A stretch of 64,000 nt of DNA, taken from Planotetraspora phitsanulokensis (GTDB lineage Bacteria; Actinomycetota; Actinomycetes; Streptosporangiales; Streptosporangiaceae). The position numbers were made by a program, and so were the translations under genes. The notes beneath the pieces were generated by a model that was not told where the DNA came from, made no database searches, and was given only the letters and a program-made list of their open reading frames with translations. Positions 9,052 through 16,787 of the stretch are shown here, one piece after another (position 1 is the stretch's first letter; every line of letters begins with the position of its first letter). The DNA lies in the NCBI RefSeq assembly GCF_016863295.1, contig NZ_BOOP01000031.1, positions 1 through 64,000 of the forward strand, read 5' to 3'.

Positions 9052-10335
9052 TCACGCGATCGCCGGTTCGCCCGATGGGCGCGGCGCCGGAGCGCTCTCG
9101 AGCGGTTGCGGGGGAGCGTTGAGCACCGTCTCGTCGAGACGGCCCTCGCTGCGGGCGACGAGGACCGGCACCACGATCTGCCCGGCGACGTTGGTCGCGG
9201 TGCGGATCATGTCGAGGATCGGGTCGATGGCCAGCAGCAGGCCGACGCCCTCGAGCGGCAGCCCCAGAGTGCTCAGCGTCAGCGTGAGCATCACGATCGC
9301 GCCGGTCAGACCGGCCGTCGCGGCCGAGCCGACCACGGAGACGAACGCGATGAGCACGTATTCGCCGATCCCCAGCGGGACGTCGAACACCTGAGCCACG
9401 AAGATCGCCGCCAGCGCCGGGTAGATCGAGGCGCAGCCGTCCATCTTGGTGGTCGCGCCGAACGGCACGGCGAAGGAGGCGTAGTCGCGGTCGACGCCCA
9501 GACGCTCGATCGTGACCTTCTGCGTCACCGGCAACGTGCCGACCGAGGAGCGGGAGACGAAGGCCAGCTCGATCGCGGGCCACGCGTTGCGGAAGAACGT
9601 GATCGGGTTGACCTTGCCGACGAGCGCGAGCAGCGCCGGGTAGACGGCCAGCAGGATGATGAAGCAGCCGACGTAGACGCCGAGGCTGAACTTGGCCAGC
9701 GGTGCGAGCAGGTCCCATCCGTACGTGGCGACGGACTTGCCGATGAGGCCGGCGGTCCCGATGGGGGCCAGGCGGATGACCCACCACAGCGCCTTCTGGA
9801 CCAGTTCGAGGATCGAGCGGCTGAAGCCGAGGAACGGCTCGGCCTTCTCGCCGATCGCCATGGCCGCGGCGCCGAGCACGATTCCCAGGAAGACGATCTG
9901 GAGGACGTTGAGCTCGGTGAACGCCGTGACGATGTTCGTCGGGATGATGCCGGTGAGGAAGTCGACCCAGGTGCCGACACTCTCGGGCGCCTTCGCGCCC
10001 GCCGTGTCCAGGGTGACGCCCTGGCCGGGGTTGATGATCAGGCCGAGCCCGATGCCGACGATGACGGCGATCAGCGCGGTGGTGAGGAACCAGAACAGCG
10101 TCTTGCCCGCCAGTCTGGCCGCGCCGTTGACGTTGCGGAGGTTGGCGACGCTGACCACCACGGCGGTGAACACCAGCGGCGGCACTGCCAGCTTGAGCAG
10201 CTGGACGAAGATTTTTCCGACTTCGGTGAGGGTGGTGGCCAGCCAGGCGAGGTCCCAGACGCGGGCGGCGAAGCCGAGGGCCACGCCCACGACCAGGCCC
10301 AGCAGCAACTGCAGGGAGAAAGAGAATCTCTTCAT
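9052..10335 (-). CDS. SDF-family sodium/proton:dicarboxylate or cystine symporter
   Basis: A 427-residue secondary transporter of the DctA/GltP/TcyP family. Family landmarks: a serine-rich re-entrant loop (FVSRSSVGTLPVT, here with Arg-Ser-Ser), the helix 7 motif PFGATTKMDGCAS (usual form NMDG) and the helix 8 motif AIDPILDMIRTATNVAG. About eight transmembrane segments plus two hairpins are expected. ATG10335 is chosen because the family N-terminus begins there (MKRFSFSLQ); an in-frame ATG at 10377 adds 14 unlikely residues. The apparent cysteine-rich leader ORF upstream (10432-10515) suggests sulfur-controlled expression, which would favour cystine (TcyP-like) over C4-dicarboxylates. That is inference. 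Confidence 0.88.
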   Translation of the reverse strand: MKRFSFSLQLLLGLVVGVALGFAARVWDLAWLATTLTEVGKIFVQLLKLAVPPLVFTAVVVSVANLRNVNGAARLAGKTLFWFLTTALIAVIVGIGLGLIINPGQGVTLDTAGAKAPESVGTWVDFLTGIIPTNIVTAFTELNVLQIVFLGIVLGAAAMAIGEKAEPFLGFSRSILELVQKALWWVIRLAPIGTAGLIGKSVATYGWDLLAPLAKFSLGVYVGCFIILLAVYPALLALVGKVNPITFFRNAWPAIELAFVSRSSVGTLPVTQKVTIERLGVDRDYASFAVPFGATTKMDGCASIYPALAAIFVAQVFDVPLGIGEYVLIAFVSVVGSAATAGLTGAIVMLTLTLSTLGLPLEGVGLLLAIDPILDMIRTATNVAGQIVVPVLVARSEGRLDETVLNAPPQPLESAPAPRPSGEPAIA

Positions 10336-10359
10336 GATTGACGAAGGCTCCGAAAGACG

Positions 10360-10379
10360 GCATGCCTGATAGGGCATGC
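10360..10379 (-). promoter_or_regulatory. Small hairpin in the symporter leader
   Basis: GCATGCC and GGCATGC pair around a 6-base loop between the leader ORF and the symporter start. It lies 25 bases before the symporter ATG and could hide or expose its ribosome-binding region as part of an attenuation switch. No function is proven. Confidence 0.35.
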
Positions 10380-10431
10380 GAAAAGGGGAGTGAGTGAGGG
10401 TGATGGCGATCGAGCGCTGGTCAGAGCGCGA

Positions 10432-10515
10432 TCAGCGACAGAGAGAGCCGGCCAGACGACAGAGATCGATGTGCAGCCGCGCGACGAGCCACACGGACAG
10501 GACGGTAAGCCTCAC
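10432..10515 (-). CDS. Probable cysteine-responsive leader peptide (27 aa)
   Basis: A GTG-started frame of 27 codons ends in LHIDLCRLAGSLCR before TGA at 10434-10432. The pattern of His, Ile, Asp, Leu, Cys, Arg, then a second Cys about seven residues on, close to the stop, matches the short leader peptides actinobacteria place before sulfur-assimilation and cysteine/methionine genes. There, ribosome stalling at Cys codons controls the downstream gene. No ribosome-binding site precedes it. A TTAGCT at 10527-10522, seven bases before the GTG, would allow leaderless translation; a better promoter lies at 10580-10552. The leader ends 96 bases before the symporter ATG. The peptide itself has no expected activity. 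Confidence 0.7.
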   Translation of the reverse strand: MRLTVLSVWLVARLHIDLCRLAGSLCR

Positions 10516-10551
10516 GGGACCAGCTAACGGGTGTGAAGGAGCATTACTCCG

Positions 10552-10580
10552 ACTGTAAGAGTGTTTTACCTTCCGATCAA
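10552..10580 (-). promoter_or_regulatory. Sigma-70-type promoter for leader peptide and symporter
   Basis: Read on the minus strand, TTGATC (10580-10575) and TACAGT (10557-10552) are separated by 17 bases. Transcription would start near 10545, about 30 bases before the leader GTG. Confidence 0.5.
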
Positions 10581-10717
10581 GAGGTTCCCGACCGGGAGTG
10601 CATGGATGTTCCGGCCAGCCGGAAGTGGGCGGCCGTAACCAGGCGGCCGGTTACGCGCTGTGTACGGCCGCTGCACCTGGGCGGAATCCACTTCGTGAAA
10701 TTTCGGGTTTCGCAGCG

Positions 10718-10746
10718 TTGACAGAAGGTTGTCCCACTGCCAAAGT
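10718..10746 (+). promoter_or_regulatory. Putative promoter of the GntR-led operon
   Basis: TTGACA at 10718-10723 and CAAAGT at 10741-10746 are spaced by 17 bases. The -35 is consensus; the -10 is weak. An operator-like palindrome follows directly at 10748-10770, where a bound repressor would block transcription. Confidence 0.4.
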
Positions 10747-10747
10747 C

Positions 10748-10770
10748 ACCAATTGACTAGTTCACTTGGT
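10748..10770 (+). promoter_or_regulatory. 23-bp palindrome, likely GntR operator
   Basis: Left arm ACCAATTGA and right arm TCACTTGGT are complementary at 8 of 9 positions around the centre CTAGT. The outer ACCA/TGGT halves resemble FadR-subfamily GntR sites. It lies 31 bases before the regulator start and just after the putative -10, as expected for autorepression. Confidence 0.45.
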
Positions 10771-10800
10771 CGTTACGAGTCCGAAACGGATGGCGGAAGC

Positions 10801-11499
10801 ATGGCGGAGTACGACGCCCCTGTCTCCCCGTCGATGAGGCCGAGCCTCACCGACGGGTTGATGACCCAGATCCTGGAGATCATCAGGCACGAGAACCTGG
10901 GCTACGGCGACGGGCTTCCCACGGTCCGGGAGCTGGCGAAGCGGTTCTCGGTCACGGCTCCGACCATCAGGGAGGCGCTCCGAGGCCTGCAGGCGACCGG
11001 AGCCGTCGAACTGCGGCACGGCTCGGGTGTCTACGTGGGTGCCGGCGTTTCCCGGATGGTCCTCGCCAACCCCCACACGACCGGGATCACCACCGAGGCG
11101 ACCCTGCAGCTCGTCGAGGCCCGGTTGATGATCGAGCCCACCATCGCCATGCGGGCGGCGCTGCACCGCACGTCGGACAACCTCGACCGGCTTCGCGCGG
11201 CGCTCGCGACGGCGCTGGAACCGCGCGACGCCGACCGGCCCGACGCGCGGTTGAACTTCCACCGCGAGCTCGCCGCGGCGTCGGGCAACACCGTCATCTA
11301 CGAGGTGATCGACTCGCTGCTCGCCGTACGCAGGCGGGAGCAGCGGGAGGTGCGGCAGATGTACGACCACCGAGCCGACTACGACCAGCACGTCGCCATC
11401 TTCGAGGCGGTGGCGGAGCAGGACGCGGAACGAGCCGGTGACCTGACCCGCGCGCACCTGACGGAAATCCGCAACGCGGTCGCCTCGCGCCTGTCCTGA
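10801..11499 (+). CDS. GntR/FadR-family transcriptional regulator
   Basis: A 232-residue regulator. The N-terminal winged helix (residues about 20-80) includes GDGLPTVRELAKRFSVTAPT and the wing HGSGVYVG. The C-terminal FCD-type helical ligand domain has DARLNFHRELAAASGN and later His residues that usually bind a metal and a small acid. ATG10801 follows GGATGGCGGA; an upstream in-frame TTG at 10729 would run through the putative operator. It leads a rightward operon with a creatininase-family enzyme and an amino-acid ABC importer, so its ligand is probably a degradation product of the imported compound. Confidence 0.88.
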   Translation: MAEYDAPVSPSMRPSLTDGLMTQILEIIRHENLGYGDGLPTVRELAKRFSVTAPTIREALRGLQATGAVELRHGSGVYVGAGVSRMVLANPHTTGITTEATLQLVEARLMIEPTIAMRAALHRTSDNLDRLRAALATALEPRDADRPDARLNFHRELAAASGNTVIYEVIDSLLAVRRREQREVRQMYDHRADYDQHVAIFEAVAEQDAERAGDLTRAHLTEIRNAVASRLS

Positions 11500-11569
11500 C
11501 ATCGGGCCGCGCCCCGGCTTCTGTGCTCGCGGGCGCATCCGGCTGTATCGAGAAGACTGGAGAACCACA

Positions 11570-12415
11570 TTGCAAGGGGTAGGGCCGCAGCAGCGGAGTC
11601 GCACTCGGGGGAGCGGTTACCTTCTCGCCGAGATGACCTGGCCCGAGGTGGAAGCCGCCCGTGAGGCGGCGCCGCTGGTGATCGTGCCGCTCGGTTCATG
11701 CGAGCAACACGGCCGTGGCATGGCCCTGCAGACGGACACGGTCCGCGCTGTCGAGCTGGCCAAGCTGGTCGCCGAACGAATGGCGCCGCGCGCGGTGATC
11801 GCACCGGAGACGACCGTCGGCCTGTCCGAGCACCACATGGGCTTTCCCGGCACGATCACGCTGACCCCGCAGACGTTGCAGCAGGTCGTCTACGAGATGG
11901 TGCACAGCCTGTACCGGCACGGCTGGCGCAAGGTGTTCCTGCTGAACGGACACGGCGGCAACAACGCGGTCGTCGACGTCGTCTCGATTCGCATCCGCAC
12001 CGACTTCCCTGACATGCACCTGGCCTCCAGCGGCATCTCCGCCCTGGTGCCGGACGTCATCAGTCAGGAGGGGGTCAGCGAGCTGCGCGGTCATTCGTGT
12101 GAGGTGGAGACCTCGCAGGCCCTCTACCTGGCGCCCGAGCTGGTGCGTAAGGAGAGCCTGGTCCGGGGCACGGATCGGCGCGCGGACCTCGACGCGGCGG
12201 GACGGCTCAGCCGGATGCATCCCGCGATCCACTTCCCCCAGCCCTACCACCGCCTCGACCCGAACGGCGCGCTGGGCGACGCCACCGCGGCCAGCGCCGA
12301 GTTCGGCGAGCGGCAGGTGTCGGCCGCCCTCGACCGGCTCACCTCGTTCCTGGAGCAGTTCATCGCCCTTCCGCTGCCGGATGCCGGCTCGGCCGCCGGC
12401 CCCCGATCCCTCTGA
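11570..12415 (+). CDS. Creatininase-family amidohydrolase
   Basis: A 281-residue metal-dependent amidohydrolase of the creatininase fold, which opens cyclic amides or cleaves linear amides and formamides. Metal-site motifs are visible: VIVPLGSCEQHGRG near residue 40, LQTDT, the glycine-rich LNGHGGNN, and GHSCEVETS with the Glu ligand. The start is taken as TTG11570 behind GGAG (7 bases). Family members include creatinine amidohydrolase, MftE and enzymes of riboflavin and mycofactocin pathways; the neighbours here (PAAT importer, FCD regulator) favour a catabolic role on an imported nitrogen compound. The exact substrate is unknown. Confidence 0.85.
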   Translation: MQGVGPQQRSRTRGSGYLLAEMTWPEVEAAREAAPLVIVPLGSCEQHGRGMALQTDTVRAVELAKLVAERMAPRAVIAPETTVGLSEHHMGFPGTITLTPQTLQQVVYEMVHSLYRHGWRKVFLLNGHGGNNAVVDVVSIRIRTDFPDMHLASSGISALVPDVISQEGVSELRGHSCEVETSQALYLAPELVRKESLVRGTDRRADLDAAGRLSRMHPAIHFPQPYHRLDPNGALGDATAASAEFGERQVSAALDRLTSFLEQFIALPLPDAGSAAGPRSL

Positions 12416-12469
12416 GCATCGGCCTGTTCTAACGCAGAAACCCTCCGTTCGACACATCAAGGAGCCACC

Positions 12470-13375
12470 ATGCCCCCCGCATCCGTACGCGACAGACGTC
12501 GGACCTCCTTGCGGCTGGCCACGATCGCCCTGGCGGTCGGGCTGACCGGCACGGCCTGCGGCGGCGCCGACGCCACCGGCGCCGCCACGAAGAACGGCGC
12601 AGATCTGGGGCTGATCAAGCCGGGCATCCTGTCCGTCGCCTTCCGCACCGACGACAAGCCCGCGTCGTTCCTGCAGGACGGCAAGGCCACCGGCATGTAC
12701 GTCGAACTCATGGACGAGATCGCCAAGCGCATGGGCCTGAAGGCGACATACGTCTCCAGCGACTTCGCGAGCCTGCTCCCGAGCGTTCGCAACCACCGGT
12801 ACGACACCGCGGCGTTCGGTGTCCTGGTCACACCGGAACGGGAGGCCGTCACGAACTTCACCGCCGCGGTCTCCTACGGCGAGGCGCAGCTGATCTCCCT
12901 CAAGAAGTCCCCGCTGGCGACCATCAAAGACTCGGGAGGCAAGACGGTCGCCATCACCCGCGGGAGCGCGCTCATCCCGTTGCTGCAGAAGACCGCTCCC
13001 ACGGTGGTCATCAAGGAGTTCCCGAACATCGCGGCGAGCGCGAACGCCCTGACCGCGGGTCAGGTGGACGGGCTGTTCTCCGGCACGGCCACCGTGCGCG
13101 AGCTGCTCGCACAACATGACGACTTCACCGCCTCCGAGGTGATCACGTCGGGCAAGACCGCGTTCCCGGTGGCCAAGGACAAGCAGAAGCTCCTCGACGC
13201 GGTGAACAAGAACCTCGCCGGCATGATCGAGGACGGCACGTACGCCCGGCTGTTCTACAAGTGGAACCCGGCGGACGCGCAGATACCCGAGGAACTCGTC
13301 ACCGAGCATCCGGGCATGCCGACGACCGCTCCCGCCGGGGCCTCGTCGTCCACGGCGCCTTCCGCGAGCTCGTAG
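12470..13375 (+). CDS. Polar amino-acid ABC transporter substrate-binding lipoprotein
   Basis: A 301-residue solute-binding protein of the PAAT (family 3) class. It has a positively charged N-terminus, a hydrophobic core and a Cys in TGTACGG at about residue 26, consistent with lipid anchoring. The domain shows the usual start (ILSVAFRTDDKPASFLQDGK, then TGMYVELMDEIAKRMG), a central GGKTVAITRGSA hinge, and a C-terminal IEDGTYARLFYKW. The last 30 residues are a low-complexity Ala/Ser/Pro/Thr tail not needed for the fold. AAGGAG precedes ATG12470 by five bases. It forms an operon with the permease and ATPase that follow. Confidence 0.88.
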   Translation: MPPASVRDRRRTSLRLATIALAVGLTGTACGGADATGAATKNGADLGLIKPGILSVAFRTDDKPASFLQDGKATGMYVELMDEIAKRMGLKATYVSSDFASLLPSVRNHRYDTAAFGVLVTPEREAVTNFTAAVSYGEAQLISLKKSPLATIKDSGGKTVAITRGSALIPLLQKTAPTVVIKEFPNIAASANALTAGQVDGLFSGTATVRELLAQHDDFTASEVITSGKTAFPVAKDKQKLLDAVNKNLAGMIEDGTYARLFYKWNPADAQIPEELVTEHPGMPTTAPAGASSSTAPSASS

Positions 13376-13385
13376 GAGGACCGCG

Positions 13386-14156
13386 ATGTTCGACGGGCTT
13401 CAGCGCGTGTGGGAGACGTTCTTCAACCTCGACCTCATCGGGCAGACCCTGCCGGCCCTGCTGCGAGTCGGCCTCCTCAACACGCTGCTCCTGGCGGTGC
13501 TCGCCAGCGTGATCGGCGTCGGCGTCGTCGTCGTGATCGCGGCCGGGCTGATGTCGTCCAAGGTGGCGGTCCGCCTGCCGTGCCGGGCATACGTCGACGT
13601 CCTGCGCGGCCTGCCGCACATCCTCACCGTCTACCTGGTCGGCCAGGGGCTGCCGCTCGCCGGCATCACGCTGTTCGGTGAGAGCACCTACGGATATGCC
13701 GCGCTGGCGATCGGACTGCTCGAAGGCGCCTACATGGCCGAGATCTTCAGGGCGGGATTCCAGAGCGTGGAGAGGGGGCAGATAGAGGCGTCCCGCAGCC
13801 TCGGCCTGTCCCACCTGGAGACGCTGCGGTTCGTGGTCTTCCCGACCGGAGCCCGTCGCGTTCTGCCGCCTCTGACCGGGCAGTTCATCCTCGTCATCAA
13901 GGGCACCGCGCTGGTCTACCTCCTCGGCCTGACGGCCGACCAGCGGGAGATGTTCGCGATCGCGCAGGACACGGCGATCGTCAACGCGTCGCTGTCGCCG
14001 CTCGTGGCGGCGGGCCTCCTCTTCCTGGCGATCACGGTGCCGATGACCTACGCGGTCAACGCCTGGGAACGGCGGCTCAGGGACGGGCGGAAGGACGCTC
14101 CGACCGACACCGCGACCGACATGGACCGGGCACTCGCCCATCAAGGCACTGGATGA
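13386..14156 (+). CDS. Polar amino-acid ABC transporter permease (HisM/GlnP type)
   Basis: A 256-residue inner-membrane permease with about five helices. The EAA-type coupling motif reads EIFRAGFQSVERGQIEASRS with LGLSHLETLRFVVFPTGARR following, typical of PAAT permeases. AGGAGG straddles the stop of the binding protein and lies 8 bases before ATG13386, so translation is probably coupled. Only one permease gene is present, so it should act as a homodimer. Confidence 0.88.
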   Translation: MFDGLQRVWETFFNLDLIGQTLPALLRVGLLNTLLLAVLASVIGVGVVVVIAAGLMSSKVAVRLPCRAYVDVLRGLPHILTVYLVGQGLPLAGITLFGESTYGYAALAIGLLEGAYMAEIFRAGFQSVERGQIEASRSLGLSHLETLRFVVFPTGARRVLPPLTGQFILVIKGTALVYLLGLTADQREMFAIAQDTAIVNASLSPLVAAGLLFLAITVPMTYAVNAWERRLRDGRKDAPTDTATDMDRALAHQGTG

Positions 14157-14160
14157 CCCC

Positions 14161-14928
14161 ATGACGACACAGACCACATCGCAGGCCCCCACGACCCGCG
14201 GCACCCCGGTCACCTTCGACCACGTGAACAAGAGCTTCGGGCGGACCCAGGTCCTCCACGACATCTGCCTGGAGGTCCCGGGCGGTCAGACCACGTGCAT
14301 CGTGGGACCCTCGGGCTCCGGCAAGTCGACCCTGCTGCGCTGCACCAACCGGCTCGAGGAACCCGACGAGGGCAGGGTGCTGCTCGGCGACACCGACGTG
14401 ACCGACGGGTCGGCGGACATCGACGCCGTCCGCGCGCGGATCGGCATGGTCTTCCAGACCTTCAACCTGTTCCCCTACCGCACCGCGCTGGACAACATCA
14501 CGCTCGCACTCCGGCGCGTACGCAAGCTGCCGGCGGAGGAGGCGGCGGAGCGGGCACGCGCGCACCTGGCGTCGGTGGGGCTGGCCGGCCTGGAGCACCG
14601 GCGGCCGGCGCAACTGTCGGGAGGCCAGCAACAACGTGTGGCCATCGCCCGCGCCCTGGCGATGGAACCGGAGGTGATGCTGTTCGACGAAGCGACGTCC
14701 GCGCTCGACCCCGAGCTGGTCAAAGGCGTGCTGTCCATCATGCGCGACCTGGCCGGACAGGGAATGACGATGATCGTGGTGACGCACGAGATGCGCTTCG
14801 CGCAGGAGGCCGCCGGACAGGTCGTCTTCCTCGACCACGGCAGGCTGATCGAGAGGGCCGCACCGGACAAGTTCTTCGGCGCGCCGGAAAGCCCGCGACT
14901 TCAGGCGTTCCTGAGCGCGGTCACCTGA
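14161..14928 (+). CDS. Polar amino-acid ABC transporter ATP-binding protein (GlnQ type)
   Basis: A 255-residue ATPase with Walker [11 protein letters not shown]-loop [10 protein letters not shown], signature LSGGQQQR, Walker [13 protein letters not shown] and switch His in VTHEM. The Q-loop wording and length are typical of GlnQ/HisP. It starts 4 bases after the permease stop and completes the importer. The next gene, a secreted esterase, starts 58 bases on and may be co-transcribed. Confidence 0.9.
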   Translation: MTTQTTSQAPTTRGTPVTFDHVNKSFGRTQVLHDICLEVPGGQTTCIVGPSGSGKSTLLRCTNRLEEPDEGRVLLGDTDVTDGSADIDAVRARIGMVFQTFNLFPYRTALDNITLALRRVRKLPAEEAAERARAHLASVGLAGLEHRRPAQLSGGQQQRVAIARALAMEPEVMLFDEATSALDPELVKGVLSIMRDLAGQGMTMIVVTHEMRFAQEAAGQVVFLDHGRLIERAAPDKFFGAPESPRLQAFLSAVT

Positions 14929-14986
14929 CACCCGCCGCGCTCCACACCCCCCAACCCGCAAACCTTCGGCAGAAGGCTGGTTCAGC

Positions 14987-15976
14987 ATGCGCACATTCAC
15001 CCCCAAACTCCTGCGCGTCGCGGCGTCGGCCGCGCTCGTCGTCGGACTCACCGCGGCCGCCGTGACGCCCGCGTCGGCCGAGCCGGTACGGCAGGCCGGC
15101 CCACGCGCTCATCAGTCCGGGGTCGTCGACCACCGGGTCCCGACCCGGGGCTGCCGGCGGCCCCCCACCGCGGAACCCGGCGTCTCGGAGCAGCGCACCA
15201 TCGTCTCCGGTGGTGTGACGCGCTCCTACGTTCTGCACCTTCCCGCGAGCTACCGGCCCGGGAAGAAGACGCCACTGGTCATGGCGTTCCACGGGCGCAA
15301 AGGCAGCAGTGAGCAGATCGAGGGCTTCTCCGGCATCTCGGCGCTCGACGCGATCGCCGTCTACCCGCTGGGCCTGATCGGCGAGGGCGGCCACACCGCG
15401 TGGCAGGGGGCTCCGTACGCCTCGGGCGCCGACGACGTGCTGTTCGTCAGTGACCTGCTCAACGAGCTGCAGGGCACCCTCTGCGTCGACCCGGCCCGCG
15501 TCTTCGTCACGGGGAAGTCCAACGGCGCAGGCTTCGCCGGCGTCCTGGCCTGCCGCCTGTCCCGCAGGATCGCGGCAGCCGCACCGGTCTCGGGAGCCTT
15601 CTACCAGGCCGGGGAGCAGAACTGCGCACCGCGGCGGGCCGTGCCGATCCTGGACTTCCACGGCACCGCCGACTCGATCGTCGACTACCTGGGTGAGCCC
15701 GAAGACGGCCTCCCCCCGGTGTTCGACTGGACCGCCGCGTGGGCCGAGCGCGACGGCTGCGACGGAACCCCGCAGACGATCGTCGCCAAGGACGACATCA
15801 CCGCCTTCCAGTGGACGGGCTGCCGGGCCCACTCGACGGTCATTCACTACCGCATCGAGGGCGGCGGCCACACCTGGCCCGGCGAACTGGCCGACAGCGG
15901 CCCCGGGCACGTCACCAAGACCATCTCCGCCACCGCGGTGATGTGGGACTTCTTCAAGGCCCACCCGCTGCACTGA
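14987..15976 (+). CDS. Secreted PHB-depolymerase/feruloyl-esterase-like alpha/beta hydrolase
   Basis: A 329-residue exported esterase of the LpqC/polyhydroxybutyrate depolymerase group. A signal peptide ends near ASAEP (residue about 31). The nucleophile Ser178 is in GKSNGAG, the G-x-S-x-G elbow of this family. An Asp in LDFHGTADS and a His in GGGHTWPGE complete the triad. RTIVSGGVTRSYVLHLPASY and PLVMAFHGRKGS are the usual N-terminal strands. It follows the amino-acid importer and is closed by a perfect hairpin at 15983-16015. It could release an ester-linked compound that the importer then takes up; the link is inferred from position only. Confidence 0.85.
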   Translation: MRTFTPKLLRVAASAALVVGLTAAAVTPASAEPVRQAGPRAHQSGVVDHRVPTRGCRRPPTAEPGVSEQRTIVSGGVTRSYVLHLPASYRPGKKTPLVMAFHGRKGSSEQIEGFSGISALDAIAVYPLGLIGEGGHTAWQGAPYASGADDVLFVSDLLNELQGTLCVDPARVFVTGKSNGAGFAGVLACRLSRRIAAAAPVSGAFYQAGEQNCAPRRAVPILDFHGTADSIVDYLGEPEDGLPPVFDWTAAWAERDGCDGTPQTIVAKDDITAFQWTGCRAHSTVIHYRIEGGGHTWPGELADSGPGHVTKTISATAVMWDFFKAHPLH

Positions 15977-15982
15977 GTGTCC

Positions 15983-16015
15983 GCGGCCGGGGCACAGTGG
16001 CCGTGCCCCGGCCGC
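15983..16015 (+). terminator. Perfect 13-bp hairpin terminator
   Basis: Arms GCGGCCGGGGCAC and GTGCCCCGGCCGC pair around a 7-base loop, six bases after the esterase stop. It ends the operon begun by the GntR gene. Confidence 0.8.
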
Positions 16016-16086
16016 TCAACCGCCACCGCCTGCGCTCTCGTGGTCCGCCGGGTGGGTGCTCGACGCCGGTCAATAGACTCGTCGGC

Positions 16087-16725
16087 ATGACCTTGCTTGA
16101 TCTCACCTCTGACCAACTGCTTTCCACCACGCGTGCGGTCCGCAAGCGTCTCGACTTCACGCGTCCCGTTCCCGACGACCTGGTGCGGGAGTGCGTCGCG
16201 ATGGCGTTGCAGGCGCCGTCCGGGTCGAACGTGGTGACGATGCGGTTCGTGGTGGTCCGCGATGAGGAGAAGCGGCGCGCGATCGGTGAGGTGTACCGGC
16301 AGGTGTACGCCATGTACAAGGCTTCGCCCGGCTACGCGGGCAGGCTGACCGGCGATGCCGAGCGTGACCGGATCCAGGGCAGGGTGGCGAGTTCGGCCGA
16401 CTATCTGGGCGAGCACATGGGTGAGGCTCCCGTGCTGGTCATCGGCTGCAACGAGGGCGCGGATCGGGCCTCGGCCGGCGCGGGGCTGGGCAACATCCTG
16501 CCGGGGATGTGGAGTTTCATGCTGGCGGCCAGGGCGCGGGGGCTCGGCACATCGTGGACGTCGATGCACGTGGCCCGCGAGCGGGACGTCGCGGAGATCC
16601 TCGGCATCCCGTACGACACCGTCGCACAGGCGGTGCTGACGCCGCTCGCGTACACCAACGGGACCGACTTCCGCCCGGCCGGCCGGCCGAACCCCGACCA
16701 GGTGATCCACTGGGACACCTGGTGA
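16087..16725 (+). CDS. Nitroreductase-family FMN oxidoreductase
   Basis: A 212-residue flavin reductase. FMN-contact motifs: TTRAVRKRLDF near residue 13 (usual RRSxRxF), LQAPSGSNVVTMRFVVVRD for the A-P-S-x-x-N element, and the C-terminal GLGTSWTSMHV plus LTPLAYTNGTDFRPAGRPNP. The length is typical of the single-domain family that reduces nitroaromatics, quinones or enones with NAD(P)H. ATG16087 is chosen because the family begins there; the frame stays open upstream into the esterase gene but has no reason to be used. It lies alone between a terminator and convergent genes. Confidence 0.88.
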   Translation: MTLLDLTSDQLLSTTRAVRKRLDFTRPVPDDLVRECVAMALQAPSGSNVVTMRFVVVRDEEKRRAIGEVYRQVYAMYKASPGYAGRLTGDAERDRIQGRVASSADYLGEHMGEAPVLVIGCNEGADRASAGAGLGNILPGMWSFMLAARARGLGTSWTSMHVARERDVAEILGIPYDTVAQAVLTPLAYTNGTDFRPAGRPNPDQVIHWDTW

Positions 16726-16787
16726 AACCGTAGATCCCCTTCCGGCGCGGCCGCGTGACGGCGGGCCGATGAGCCCGAGGAGTGGAG

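Larger units (their letters stand above)
10336..10800. other. Divergent control region between symporter and GntR regulator
   Basis: This 465-base gap holds the leader peptide, its promoter and a hairpin on the minus strand, plus a promoter and operator-like palindrome for the GntR gene on the plus strand. The middle part, about 10581-10715, shows nothing further that I can name. Confidence 0.6.

Noticed and set aside
9106-10341. Long plus-strand open frame opposite the symporter gene
   Set aside because: It is the antisense shadow of a clear SDF transporter, with an Asp/Arg/Gly/Gln-rich composition typical of reversed GC-rich codons.
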